From: Fischerella sp. PCC 9431
Lineage (GTDB): Bacteria > Cyanobacteriota > Cyanobacteriia > Cyanobacteriales > Nostocaceae
Direction: 5' to 3'
Assembly (NCBI RefSeq): GCF_000447295.1
Contig: NZ_KE650771.1
Span: 3,840,403-3,904,402, forward strand
DNA: 64,000 nt
The position numbers were made by a program, and so were the translations under genes. This document shows, one piece after another, positions 34,590-43,907 of this stretch (position 1 is the first letter of the stretch; each line of letters opens with the position of its first letter). The notes below the pieces were generated by a model. It was given only the letters and a program-made list of their open reading frames with translations, was not told the DNA's origin and searched no databases.

Positions 34590-37247
34590 CTACGTCCTCA
34601 CCCACAATTCGGTTCCGTTTGTTCCGTCATTGGCGGTGAAGAATAACTTGTTACCAACCACAGTCAAGTTGGCAGGATTAGCATCACCGACTCCGGGATT
34701 GATATCACTAACTCTGCTTGGAACTGAAACTGGGCTGCCAAGTTGCCACAATTCCCTGCCATTTGTAGATTCTGAAGTGGCAAAATACAGGGTATTGCTC
34801 AACCAAACGAAACTATTAGGAAAACTGCTGTTTGTACCAGACCAAATATCATTGACAAAGAATTGGCTGCCATCGGTTAGCCATAATTCAAAGCCAATAT
34901 CAGGATCATAAGTAGTGAAGGCTAAGAAAGAGTCATTTATGGCTGTCAGGTTTATTGGACCAAAACCAATATTGGGTGCTTCTGCCAGATTAGCGTTCAC
35001 TGGTGCAGTTACAGTACCATCGCTTTTCCATAGTTCCTGTTCCAAATCGCCATCACTATCGGTGACGAAGAACAGAGTATTACCAACTGCGGTGAGATAG
35101 GTTGGACCAAAAACACTATTCAGGTTTGTGAGCCTACTAGTTGTACTGCCATCATTCATCCATAGCTCAACCCCATTAGTACCATTATCAGCAGTGAAGT
35201 AGAGGCGACTACCAGCAACAGTGAGTTCGCTAGGTGATGAGCTAAATCCACCTGTATAGATATCTGTTACTAGGGTAGTTGCCGTACCATTACTTGACCA
35301 CAGTTCAGTACCGTTCACTCCGTTATTAGCTGCAAAGTAGAGCTTGTTGTTAAAAGCAACCAGACTGGAGGGGTTGGAACTATTAGCACCAGAGTAAATA
35401 TCCTGAACTAGGCTAACGGTAGTGCCGTTGTATACCCATAGTTCTCTACCATGAATGCCATCATCAGCAGTAAAGAATAGATTGTTGCCAACTACTGTAA
35501 AATTGGTTGGATTAGAGCTACCAGATCCGACATTAATGTCTGTGAGAATCTGCGCTGTGGTGCCATTGTATATCCACAGTTCTGTACCATTCGTGCCATT
35601 ATTGGCGGTGAAGACAAGCTTGTTACCAAAAGCTGTGAGATTAGCTGGATTAAAATTGCCAATATTAATAGTGGTAAGACGAGTATTGGTTACTGCATCA
35701 CTCTTCCACAATTGAACGCCGTTACTACCATCATTAGCAGTAAAATACAACGTACTATTCAGTACCGTGAGATTGTCAGGATTAGAATTAATGCCACCTG
35801 GAGCGATTGGCAGCATCTGGGGTTTAGATTCAGCTAATAAACTCAGACTATAAAAAGTGTTGGCAGAACCAATAGAGTTAATCTTGATATAGTAAGTGCC
35901 TGCTGCTAGTGTGAGGTTAATATTTTCATTGGAATTACCTGTTTGAGTAGAACTTTGGACTAAACTGCCATTGTTGTAGAGCAACTCTACATCGGCATTG
36001 CCAGTTAGACCACTGAGGTTAAGGCTGAAGTCGCTGTTATATATCAGAGTGAACTTGTAGTAATCAATGCTGTCAATATTGCCAACAAAATCACTGTAAT
36101 TTTGCGAACTATTCAGAGTACCGATATTCTTAGCTGTATTCAGTGAGTTAGAAGCAATGTCAGTCCCAATTGCGGTAGCGGAAACACTGAGATTGTAGTT
36201 AGTTGCTGCGCCAGAAACAGGAAATACTCGGATATAGTAAGTACCTGCATTTAAGCTACGGTTGATAGAGTCAGGTGTAGTACCTGTTTGGGTAGAACTA
36301 ACTAGAACCCCACCACCACTATTTAGCAGTTGGACATCAGCATTTGCCGTTGCAGGTATTAATGTGAGGTTAATAAGGGTATTTGACGTTAAATCAAAGC
36401 GATAATAGTCGTTAGAGTCAAGACTGTTAACAAAATCTGAGATGGTTGGAGAAGTGAAAGGATCAATATTGTTGGCAGTTCCTAGTGTATTTCCTGCATT
36501 GTCTGGAGGATCGGGGCTAAAGGAAAGATCCAAATTATAGTTTGTAGCAGCACTAATAGGAAAAACCCGTACGTAATATGTACCGCTTGTCAGAACTTTG
36601 CTAATTGACTCGGAATTAGTATCTGCTTGAGTCGAACTTGCAATTACTGTGCCAGAATTGTTGTAAAGTTCAACGTTGGCATTACCTACCAAACCATTCA
36701 AAGTTAAATTGAAAGTCCCGCTATTGGCTACGTTAAATTGGTAGTAGTCATTGGCGTCGGTGACAACACCTCTGTTACCAACGAAATCAGTAGTGGTGTA
36801 GCTAGTGAGAGTGCCAATATTCAACGGTGTTCCTAGCGTGTTATCTGCATTACCACTTTCTTGAATCGAGTAAGCTACAAGGGTAAGGTCGTAATTAGTG
36901 CTAGCACCACTCACGGAAGCAACACGAACGTAATAAATACCAGGATCTAAGGTGCGAGTGATTAATTCTGGTGTAGTGCCATTAGAATTGGCTGTTTGCA
37001 GAATTGAACCCGTTTCAGGATATAGTTGCAAAGAAGCATCACCAGTCAAGCCATCTAAACTCAAACTGACAAGATTGGAACTACTGACCTGGAATTTGTA
37101 ATAATCGCTGGTATCAGAACCGTTAACAGAATCTCGAAAAATGTTAGGACTACTACTAAGGGAACCACCAATATAGGATGCTGATGTTGTGTCTAAAGCA
37201 GTACTTCTGCTACCCCCTGGATCAGGAAATGCTGAAAATGTTGCCAT
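34590..37247 (-). CDS. surface protein with PPC domains and ELWxxDG repeats
   Basis: 885 residues. The first half has four PPC-type beta domains, each with (D)YYKF/YYRF...LSL.GL.G.A.V.L and GTYY(I/V)RV. The second half is a propeller-like set of about ten repeats around (R/T)ELW..(D/N)GT with LTxVGNxLFFTANDG. Similar proteins are exported through type I systems or anchored outside the cell and are thought to be adhesins or matrix proteins. No classical signal peptide is present (MATFSAFPDPGGSRS). It lies 212 bases upstream of the pilin-like gene on the same strand, but co-transcription is not certain. Confidence 0.9.
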   Translation of the reverse strand: MATFSAFPDPGGSRSTALDTTSASYIGGSLSSSPNIFRDSVNGSDTSDYYKFQVSSSNLVSLSLDGLTGDASLQLYPETGSILQTANSNGTTPELITRTLDPGIYYVRVASVSGASTNYDLTLVAYSIQESGNADNTLGTPLNIGTLTSYTTTDFVGNRGVVTDANDYYQFNVANSGTFNLTLNGLVGNANVELYNNSGTVIASSTQADTNSESISKVLTSGTYYVRVFPISAATNYNLDLSFSPDPPDNAGNTLGTANNIDPFTSPTISDFVNSLDSNDYYRFDLTSNTLINLTLIPATANADVQLLNSGGGVLVSSTQTGTTPDSINRSLNAGTYYIRVFPVSGAATNYNLSVSATAIGTDIASNSLNTAKNIGTLNSSQNYSDFVGNIDSIDYYKFTLIYNSDFSLNLSGLTGNADVELLYNNGSLVQSSTQTGNSNENINLTLAAGTYYIKINSIGSANTFYSLSLLAESKPQMLPIAPGGINSNPDNLTVLNSTLYFTANDGSNGVQLWKSDAVTNTRLTTINIGNFNPANLTAFGNKLVFTANNGTNGTELWIYNGTTAQILTDINVGSGSSNPTNFTVVGNNLFFTADDGIHGRELWVYNGTTVSLVQDIYSGANSSNPSSLVAFNNKLYFAANNGVNGTELWSSNGTATTLVTDIYTGGFSSSPSELTVAGSRLYFTADNGTNGVELWMNDGSTTSRLTNLNSVFGPTYLTAVGNTLFFVTDSDGDLEQELWKSDGTVTAPVNANLAEAPNIGFGPINLTAINDSFLAFTTYDPDIGFELWLTDGSQFFVNDIWSGTNSSFPNSFVWLSNTLYFATSESTNGRELWQLGSPVSVPSRVSDINPGVGDANPANLTVVGNKLFFTANDGTNGTELWVRT

Positions 37248-37758
37248 GAAAGTCTAGTGACTCCTTCCAAAATATTTTTATGTTTGTTTTGATAGCAGTA
37301 GTCCCTGATGGATGATTGAAAACTTTTTTGTCTAGCTTCAATTGAGTAGTAGATGCCAAGATGAAGTTTCTGACAAGCTGTAGCTTATTTAACTTTCTTT
37401 AGATTTATGTATAAGTAATAAATTTAATTTTGTGTAAATTAAGACTTAAAAATAATGCGATTTTCTAAGAAAAAGAAAATATCTATTGGTTTATCGATAA
37501 ATTAAGAATGTAATTCCAAATTAGAATAACCAGAATATAGCTTTTACGTTTTAATGTTCACTTCAGTAAATATGTGTAAATTAAAAACATTATTTTTAGT
37601 TTTTTACGTATAAAAACGGTTTAAATAAAATTTTTTTAGTGCATTGAAACAAAAATCCCACTTAGGAGAGTTTTTAGAGAGTAAAGGTTACTAAAATTTA
37701 GTACAAAATATGGACAGGATATGAATATCAGATAGATTCACTATGAATTGCTACCTTT
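37248..37758. other. 510-bp AT-rich divergent intergenic region
   Basis: It separates the PPC/ELWxxDG gene (-) from the sensor kinase (+). Very A+T-rich with runs such as TTTTTACGTATAAAAACG; promoters for both genes should lie here but none can be pinned down. No gene is seen. Confidence 0.6.
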
Positions 37759-39219
37759 ATGTTCCAAGCGACTCGTCGCCGTCTGGCTCTTTGGTACACA
37801 TCTGTTACAGCTTTATTGCTATTACTATTTGCAATTGGTGTGTACTTATATGTCCGCAATACCTTGGTGGAGCGAATTGACGATACCTTAAATCATGTGG
37901 TGGAAGTTGTCGAGCGATCGCTAGTCATTGAACCTGTGAACTCAAACACTAGTCAACACCGGATTAACTTAGAAGCTAGTTTTCGTGACAACAACAATAC
38001 TGTAGAAACTGTAGAAGATGACCACATAGATTTAGAATGGTTTAGTCCCACAGGAGAACTACTGTGGTCTACTCTCTCAGAACCTTTGGATATTCCGATT
38101 CATGTCAACCGCACAGGTGAGACTGTACATGTGGTGAGGGGAGGAAGACACGGGGAAACCCAGACGGAAAAACGCACAGACATAATTGAGAATTCAGAAA
38201 TTTTGTTGCGTCAGGTAACTCAACGAGTAGAAGTTGGTAAACAAGTCGTGGGATATCTGCGTGTAAGTCATCCTTGGTTTGAAGTCACAAAACCGAGCCG
38301 ACAATTGATGCTTGATTTAGCGATCGGTATCTGGATGATGGTGCTTTCTGTGGGAGCAAGCGGTTGGTTTCTGTCAGGTAAAGCTATGGAACCTGTATAC
38401 GAATCTTACCAACGCCTCAAGCAATTTACTGCTGATGCTTCTCACGAACTCAGAAGTCCGATCGCTTTGATTCAAACTAATGTGCAGGTTGCTTTGGCTG
38501 ATTTAGATGGGGTTAACGTGAAAGACACCACTCTTTCCCACTATCGCCAACAGTTAAAAGCAGTAGAGCGCCTCACCCAGCGCTTAGGTAAACTAGTTAA
38601 TGATTTACTTTTCCTCGCTCGACAAGATAGCGGTATCAGCACAGAAAACTTTTCTGCTTGTCCTTTGGATGCTTTGCTGATGGAAGTCGTAGAAGAACAA
38701 CAACTTTTAGCTGCTGAAAAAAACATTAACCTCACCTTCAACTTAATTGATCCTCCACCTGCGGAAACTAACCCCGAAATATTAGAGAATTGGTTTACAC
38801 TCTCAGGTAACTGGAATCAACTAGTGCGATTATTGACTAATTTAATTAGTAATGCTTTACGCTACACTCCATCTTCTGGACAAGTAAATTTAGAATTAGC
38901 ACGCATAGAAGCAACTAATCGTGTTTCCGGACTACGTTCTAGTTACCCACAATTGCAAATTAAAGTCAGCGATACTGGTATCGGTATTCCCGCAGAAGCA
39001 CTACCTCGGTTATTTGACCGCTTTTACCGAGTAGATCCAGCGCGTACCCATCCAAATCACAATACCAAGACTGAAAATACTACTGGTTCAGGATTAGGAC
39101 TCGCGATCGCCTTAGCGATTGTAGAAAACCATCAAGGTCAAATTCAAGTTGAAAGTACTGTTGGTAAAGGTACTAATGTCACTGTTACTTTACCCGTGAG
39201 TTATAAAAATTATGATTAA
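37759..39219 (+). CDS. membrane sensor histidine kinase (RppB/NrsS-like)
   Basis: 486 residues. MFQATRRRLALWYTS and a first membrane helix (LLLLLFAIGVYLYV) are followed by a periplasmic domain of about 150 residues, a second helix (LAIGIWMMVLSVGASGWFL), the phosphoacceptor box ASHELRSPIALIQ, then N (LLTNLISNALRYT), G1 (VSDTGIGI) and G2 (GSGLGLAIALAI) boxes. The opening sequence recalls RppB/NrsS-type redox or nickel sensors of Synechocystis. No response regulator gene is adjacent, so the partner is elsewhere. It is convergent with rubrerythrin. Confidence 0.9.
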   Translation: MFQATRRRLALWYTSVTALLLLLFAIGVYLYVRNTLVERIDDTLNHVVEVVERSLVIEPVNSNTSQHRINLEASFRDNNNTVETVEDDHIDLEWFSPTGELLWSTLSEPLDIPIHVNRTGETVHVVRGGRHGETQTEKRTDIIENSEILLRQVTQRVEVGKQVVGYLRVSHPWFEVTKPSRQLMLDLAIGIWMMVLSVGASGWFLSGKAMEPVYESYQRLKQFTADASHELRSPIALIQTNVQVALADLDGVNVKDTTLSHYRQQLKAVERLTQRLGKLVNDLLFLARQDSGISTENFSACPLDALLMEVVEEQQLLAAEKNINLTFNLIDPPPAETNPEILENWFTLSGNWNQLVRLLTNLISNALRYTPSSGQVNLELARIEATNRVSGLRSSYPQLQIKVSDTGIGIPAEALPRLFDRFYRVDPARTHPNHNTKTENTTGSGLGLAIALAIVENHQGQIQVESTVGKGTNVTVTLPVSYKNYD

Positions 39220-39281
39220 ACTACAAAGACACAAAGTGTTCTAAATTGATACTTCCTTTGTGTCTTAGTGTCTTTGTGGTT
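39219..39281. terminator. bidirectional terminator candidate
   Basis: AACTACAAAGACAC (39219-39232) pairs with GTGTCTTTGTGGTT (39268-39281), one mismatch over 14 bp, directly between convergent kinase and rubrerythrin genes. The ACAAAGACAC word is also a common dispersed tract. Confidence 0.6.
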
Positions 39282-39299
39282 ATAATCTATTGAAATTAT

Positions 39300-40013
39300 T
39301 TAAGCTGCGACGGCTTCTTGGTAGGGAACAAACGTTTTCTTGCTAGCGCCACAAATGGGACAATACCAATCTTCTGGTATAGCCTCAAAGGGTGTACCTG
39401 GTGCAATACCAGAATCAGGATCACCTTCTACAGGGTTGTATATCATTGAACATTGGCGACAAATCCATTTTTGGGTTGCAGGATCACCACTAGCTGCTTT
39501 GGGAGAGGGGCTGACTCCTTCTAAAGCTTGTAATGCTTCCGTATATTGCCGAGCATGATGATTTTCAATATGTGTCAGTAAGCCAAAATTATGAGCGGCT
39601 TTGCGGAATATACTAGCGTGTTCGCGAGACTCGGCTTGTTGTGCTTCAAATTCAACAACTGCTGCATTATCTCGATCTGCACGGGCTTGTTCAGTAAAGC
39701 CTGGATACATGGTTGTATATTCGTAAGTTTCTCCTTCTATGGCTAATTCTAAACAGCGAGCTGCGATCGCTTTTTTTTGCTCTTCTGTTAAAGATGCTAC
39801 ATCACCCACTACCAACTCTGGATGCATTAACCGAAAATGAGCAAAAGCGTGTTCTGTTTCCTGATTAGCTGTTTCTCGAAACAACTTTGACAGTTCGCTC
39901 ATTCCTAATTGGCGAGTCACTTCCGCAAAGAAAAGATACTTGCGATTCGCCATTGATTCCCCTGCAAAGGCTTCACTCAAGTTGTTCGCAGTATTGGAGT
40001 TCGATAAATCCAT
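39300..40013 (-). CDS. rubrerythrin
   Basis: 237 residues from the ATG at 40013, preceded by GAGGGA; a longer frame to 40076 runs into the operator region and is rejected. A ferritin-like diiron domain with the E-x2-H ligand patterns (NQETEHAFAHF, AESREHASIF, HIENHHARQY) is joined to a C-terminal rubredoxin domain (CRQCSMIY... and CPICGA). Rubrerythrins reduce hydrogen peroxide in the cytosol with electrons from a rubredoxin-type donor. The promoter carries paired palindromic sites (40044-40101), pointing to control by a dedicated repressor. Confidence 0.95.
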   Translation of the reverse strand: MDLSNSNTANNLSEAFAGESMANRKYLFFAEVTRQLGMSELSKLFRETANQETEHAFAHFRLMHPELVVGDVASLTEEQKKAIAARCLELAIEGETYEYTTMYPGFTEQARADRDNAAVVEFEAQQAESREHASIFRKAAHNFGLLTHIENHHARQYTEALQALEGVSPSPKAASGDPATQKWICRQCSMIYNPVEGDPDSGIAPGTPFEAIPEDWYCPICGASKKTFVPYQEAVAA

Positions 40014-40043
40014 AGGTTCCCTCTTTATGAATCCACTAATCAA

Positions 40044-40101
40044 GTCATACTCGTAATGAGTATGACTATAGCACATAATATGAATTCATTACGAGTATGA
40101 G
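40044..40101. promoter_or_regulatory. paired operator candidate upstream of rubrerythrin
   Basis: GTCATACTC (40044-40052) and GAGTATGAC (40058-40066) are a perfect 9-bp inverted repeat with a 5-base centre (GTAAT). The 15-mer TCATACTCGTAATGA (40045-40059) returns inverted at 40086-40100, the two sites being 41 bases apart, close to four helical turns. The first site lies about 31 bases before the start codon. Confidence 0.7.
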
Positions 40102-40194
40102 AAAATATTAATTGCGATCTGTGCGATCGCATTGCAGAGAGATGATTCTCAAAGTCTACCGCACTGGCTCCCCTACACCCTTTTTTAACTCAGG

Positions 40195-41301
40195 TTACAT
40201 TTCTAAGAATGGATAGTTGGTGTAACCTTTTTCCAAATCTTTGTCGCCTATACCGTAAAAGGTTTTCCCATCTGGTATATTCAAGCCAGCATCTATTTGA
40301 AAACGTTGAGGTAAATCTGGATTGGCGATGAATAGCCTAGCATAAGAAACCAAGTCAGCTTCACCGGAAGCTAAAACTTGATTACCTTTTTGCTTGTCGT
40401 AGCCACCGTTAGTGATGATTGTACCTATATAGAGCGGGCGGAAAATTGGTAGCACAGGATTGAGAACTTCACGAGTGGCTAAATCGCTTTCGTTGGGTTC
40501 CATGAGGTGAATGTAAGCTAGGTTAAAGTCATTGAGTCTAGCGATCGCATAGCTGAAAGTATCTTGAGGATTTGAGTCTTTCATCCCGTAATATGTGTTG
40601 CCAGGTGAAAGCTTGATACCAACGCGATTTCCTCCCCACACGCTAGTAACAGCTGTGACGACTTCTAGTAAAAAACGAGTGCGATTTTCAATAGAACCGC
40701 CGTATTCATCCTGACGCTGATTTGAGCCATCCTGAAGGAACTGATCGATTAAATAACCAAACGCCCCATGCAACTCCACACCATCAAATCCGGCTTTCAT
40801 AGCATTTTCTGCACCTTGGCGAAACTGTTCAACAATTTGGGGAATTTCCTCAGTTTCTAAGGCGCGGGGTGTGTCAAGATTAACTTTATCTATGGGTGTG
40901 TGGAGTGTTCCAACTGCTGCGATCGCGCTTGGTGCGATCGGTAATTCTCCATTTAATAAGGCAGAGTGAGCTACACGTCCACTATGCCACAGTTGCAAAA
41001 AAATCTTGCCTCCTTGAGCATGAACTGCTTGTGTTACTAACTTCCACCCTTCTATCTGTTCTTGTGTGTAAATCCCTGGACAATTCATGTATCCATTGCT
41101 CAGGGGAGAAATCATTGTGCATTCAGTAAGAATTAATCCGGCTGATGCACGTTGAGCATAATAAGTTGCCATTAGTTCATTGGGAAGAGAACCAACAGCC
41201 CGTAGACGTGTCATTGGTGCCATAACGATACGATTTCGCAGGCTGTAGGGTCCTAGCCTCACAGGCGAGAACAGATTAGTGAGTGAATCTACAGTTTGCA
41301 T
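40195..41301 (-). CDS. old-yellow-enzyme family alkene reductase
   Basis: 368 residues in the classical OYE layout: RNRIVMAPMTRLRA, the LTECTMIS strand, LWHSGRVAH, GFDGVELHGAFGYLIDQFL, the loop RQDEYGGSIENRTRFLLE, and a C-terminal FMN phosphate region. FMN-dependent family members reduce electrophilic alkenes with NAD(P)H. The active-site pair is normally H-x-x-N or H-x-x-H; here it is H178-G-A-F181, so the second hydrogen-bond donor is missing, which is unusual. It is divergent from a MarR gene, a common arrangement for quinone- or electrophile-sensing systems. Confidence 0.92.
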   Translation of the reverse strand: MQTVDSLTNLFSPVRLGPYSLRNRIVMAPMTRLRAVGSLPNELMATYYAQRASAGLILTECTMISPLSNGYMNCPGIYTQEQIEGWKLVTQAVHAQGGKIFLQLWHSGRVAHSALLNGELPIAPSAIAAVGTLHTPIDKVNLDTPRALETEEIPQIVEQFRQGAENAMKAGFDGVELHGAFGYLIDQFLQDGSNQRQDEYGGSIENRTRFLLEVVTAVTSVWGGNRVGIKLSPGNTYYGMKDSNPQDTFSYAIARLNDFNLAYIHLMEPNESDLATREVLNPVLPIFRPLYIGTIITNGGYDKQKGNQVLASGEADLVSYARLFIANPDLPQRFQIDAGLNIPDGKTFYGIGDKDLEKGYTNYPFLEM

Positions 41302-41554
41302 ATTTTATCCTTCAACAAGAAGTTAACATCACAGCTCAAAAACTAGGCGAGTTATGGCAATCCTTGAGCGATCGCTCGCCTAATTCCACAAGCAGCACAA
41401 GTAATAATTACTACTTTTTATGGTGATTTGACTTGGCAGCTTCTATTCGTTGTATATACAGAACAACAGCATCGTTTGTCTTTCCTCTTCTTGCCAAAAA
41501 TATTCTAATCTTGCAAACAACAGTTGCGAAAAAAGCAGGAATTAGTATAATATA

Positions 41555-41576
41555 TTTATTTAGTTGGCTAAGTATT
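41555..41576 (+). promoter_or_regulatory. MarR operator candidate, site 1
   Basis: TTAGTTGGCTAA (core 41560-41571) sits 11 bases before the marR ATG, where a repressor would block initiation or translation start. It is a degenerate version of the perfect palindrome at 42034-42055. Confidence 0.6.
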
Positions 41577-41582
41577 TATTTT

Positions 41583-42011
41583 ATGTCCTCGAAACCGATG
41601 CAAGAAACCATTGGTTATCAGATGGTTTTGGTTTCTAAAGCACATCGTAATTTAGTGAGTTCAGCTCTTGCTGAACTAGGACTTTACCTTGGGCAAGAAA
41701 TTTTATTGATGTATCTGTGGGAGGAAGACGGATTAACTCAATCTGAATTAGCTGATCGCCTAAAAATAGAACCGCCAACATTAACAAAAATGCTTAACCG
41801 CATGGAAAAATCTGGCTTATTAGAGCGTTCTCGGTGTAGCGAGGATGCTCGTTCCTATCGAGTCTACCTAACTGAGGCAGGACAGGCATTACAAAAGCCA
41901 GTTCATCAGCTTTGGCATGAAGTTGAAAAGCGGATATTGACTAATTTGACTGTTGAGGAGCAGCTGTTGTTTCGTCGATTGTTAATGCAAGTCCGCAATA
42001 ATTTAACTTGA
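41583..42011 (+). CDS. MarR-family transcriptional regulator
   Basis: 142 residues from the ATG at 41583. The winged helix-turn-helix is clear: LTQSELADRLKIEPPTLTKM (helices), LNRMEKSGLLERSRCSEDAR (recognition helix and wing, with the DxR tip) and a long C-terminal dimerisation helix. One Cys (SRCSED) lies at the wing base and could sense oxidants. Upstream in-frame codons are rejected because they add an unrelated hydrophobic tail. Divergent from the OYE gene and followed by two more regulator genes. Two copies of a TTAGCnnGCTAA-like palindrome flank it. Confidence 0.93.
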   Translation: MSSKPMQETIGYQMVLVSKAHRNLVSSALAELGLYLGQEILLMYLWEEDGLTQSELADRLKIEPPTLTKMLNRMEKSGLLERSRCSEDARSYRVYLTEAGQALQKPVHQLWHEVEKRILTNLTVEEQLLFRRLLMQVRNNLT

Positions 42012-42033
42012 GTTCTCAGTTATTTTTTGGATT

Positions 42034-42055
42034 TATATTTAGCTGGCTAAATATA
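42034..42055. promoter_or_regulatory. MarR operator candidate, site 2 (10-bp perfect arms)
   Basis: TATATTTAGC and GCTAAATATA stand as perfect inverted arms around a 2-base centre TG, 22 bp in all. It lies between marR and the crp-family gene, so it may control the latter. It shares the core TTAGCnnGCTAA with site 1. Confidence 0.7.
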
Positions 42056-42190
42056 ATTGGATTTATTGTTGAGCCATTGCAAATTTTCCAACAATGTTCA
42101 TTAACTGCACATAACATAACAGAGATGAATATTTGATTTTCCTTTTTTGATGCCCTCTTTTTCCAATCAACAGTAAATTAGTAATTTAGT

Positions 42191-42805
42191 ATGAATTTGC
42201 AAACACTGGAGAGTTTGCCGCCAGAACTACGGCATTTGATTGTATATCGTGATTTAGAAGCACAAGAACACCTTTTTCAACAGGGGGATGAAGCAACGGC
42301 TTTTTATGTTGTGGAAACAGGACGACTGAAACTAGTACGATATACCAGTAATGGTAAAGAAGTTACATTTCCAATTGCTAGACCAGGGGAGATTATCGCT
42401 GAGATTGCCCTGTTTTCAGATACTTATCCTTGTGCTGTCGTAGCAGAGGTAGCTTCGCGAGTAATTGTCTACCCCAAGCAAGCTATTCTATCCGCGCTAC
42501 GTGACAATTCTGGTCTGTCCGAGGATTTTATGGCAATGTTAATACGGAAAATTCATGATTTGAAAGTTCGCTTAGAGTTGCGAGATATTCGCGCAGCTCA
42601 CGAACGGGTGTTGAGATACTTGCGATATATGGCACAACCAAATGAACAGACAACTGTTAACTTTGATCGCCCACTTAAAGATATTGCTCTTGATCTAGGT
42701 TTGACACCCGAAACTCTTTCTCGTGCTTTGACTCGATTAGAGCGAGAGGGCATGATCACACGTACAAAACTAAAAATTAAACTACAAAATTTACCTGCCG
42801 CTTGA
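42191..42805 (+). CDS. Crp/Fnr-family transcriptional regulator
   Basis: 204 residues. An N-terminal cyclic-nucleotide-type beta barrel (HLFQQGDEATAFYVVETGRL, PGEIIAEIALFSD) is joined by the dimer helix to a C-terminal helix-turn-helix (PLKDIALDLGLTPETLSRAL, LTRLEREGMI). The barrel lacks the Arg of the cAMP-binding R-x-S pair at the usual place, so cAMP is not the evident ligand. No Fe-S Cys cluster is seen. Second of three consecutive regulator genes. Confidence 0.93.
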   Translation: MNLQTLESLPPELRHLIVYRDLEAQEHLFQQGDEATAFYVVETGRLKLVRYTSNGKEVTFPIARPGEIIAEIALFSDTYPCAVVAEVASRVIVYPKQAILSALRDNSGLSEDFMAMLIRKIHDLKVRLELRDIRAAHERVLRYLRYMAQPNEQTTVNFDRPLKDIALDLGLTPETLSRALTRLEREGMITRTKLKIKLQNLPAA

Positions 42806-42989
42806 TCGCAATCAAGGAAATAAAAATAAAATGATTATAATTTAGTAAAAGTTTACGTAAAACTAGTAGAGTTTTGAATTTTGTTAATAAATAAAGGGTA
42901 GATGTGACAGATATAAACTCTAGTCTCAAGCTCTTAGGCTCTGCTTCTGTGAGAAATCTCCTGCATTTAATCCTCTTAGAGGGCGTAAT

Positions 42990-43904
42990 ATGCTTAATTC
43001 CTGCGAAGAATTAACTGAGCAAAAGCCTTTACTTATTGATTTTCAACAAGAGGGTGCTTCTAATCAACTCTTTAGTGAGCCACCACTTCTGACCAGTGAC
43101 AATTCTGGGTGGAGCAATATTTACTTTGAGCATCACTACCAACCCGCTTATGAAACTCCAGAGCATCGCCTGACGATGCACGCTGTTACTACTACCTTTT
43201 GTTCTGCTCCTTCAGAACGATGGTTAGATGGATACAGACAAACTGAGTACCAAACCGTAGGCACAACAGCGATTATTCCTGCTGGTACACTCCATCGCTG
43301 TTTGTGGGAAGAAGATGTTCATTTTATGTTTGTGGCAATCGAACCGAAATTACTATTGAGTTTGGGTGCAGAAGTGGATGCACCGGAAGATCTAGAATTA
43401 ATTCCGCACTTTGCGACTAAACGAGATCCACTCATCCAAGGTATTTTGTTATCTCTTCAAGAAGAGCTTAACTCGAATATTCAGGCAAATAATTTGTACG
43501 TTGAGCAGTTAAAAACAACATTAGTTATTCATTTGTTGAAGAAATATTGCGTTCAGAAACCTGTACTTACAACTCATGACGATGGATTGCCTAAATATAA
43601 GTTACGAAAAATACTAGAGTATATTCATGCTCATCTCAATCAAGATATTACCCTAGCTGATTTAGCTGGTTCTGTGGGAATGAGTCAGTATTATTTTGTC
43701 CGTCTATTCAAGCAATCAATGGGTATAGCTCCTTATCAGTATGTGATCCACCAACGGGTAGAAAGGGCAAAGTTATTATTAAAGCAAGGGAAAGTGACAA
43801 TCACTGACATAGCCTTGCAGTGTGGTTTTGCCAACCAAAGTCACTTCACCAAGCATTTTCGGCAAGTTACAGGAGTTACACCCAAGGCTTATCAACAGCT
43901 TTAG
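42990..43904 (+). CDS. AraC-family transcriptional regulator
   Basis: 304 residues. The N-terminal half is a cupin-like sensor domain (VGTTAIIPAGTLHRCLWEED, containing the conserved PAG.LH turn); the C-terminal 100 residues are the double helix-turn-helix of AraC/XylS: ITLADLAGSVGMSQYYFVRL FKQ, then ITDIALQCGFANQSHFTKHF with the GFxxxSHFxxxF signature. The ligand is unknown. Third in the MarR-Crp-AraC run; gap to the Crp gene is 184 bases, so each may have its own promoter. Confidence 0.93.
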   Translation: MLNSCEELTEQKPLLIDFQQEGASNQLFSEPPLLTSDNSGWSNIYFEHHYQPAYETPEHRLTMHAVTTTFCSAPSERWLDGYRQTEYQTVGTTAIIPAGTLHRCLWEEDVHFMFVAIEPKLLLSLGAEVDAPEDLELIPHFATKRDPLIQGILLSLQEELNSNIQANNLYVEQLKTTLVIHLLKKYCVQKPVLTTHDDGLPKYKLRKILEYIHAHLNQDITLADLAGSVGMSQYYFVRLFKQSMGIAPYQYVIHQRVERAKLLLKQGKVTITDIALQCGFANQSHFTKHFRQVTGVTPKAYQQL

Positions 43905-43907
43905 GTG

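Noticed and set aside
40896-41129. Plus-strand frame inside the OYE gene
   Set aside because: Shadow of a well supported gene on the other strand.
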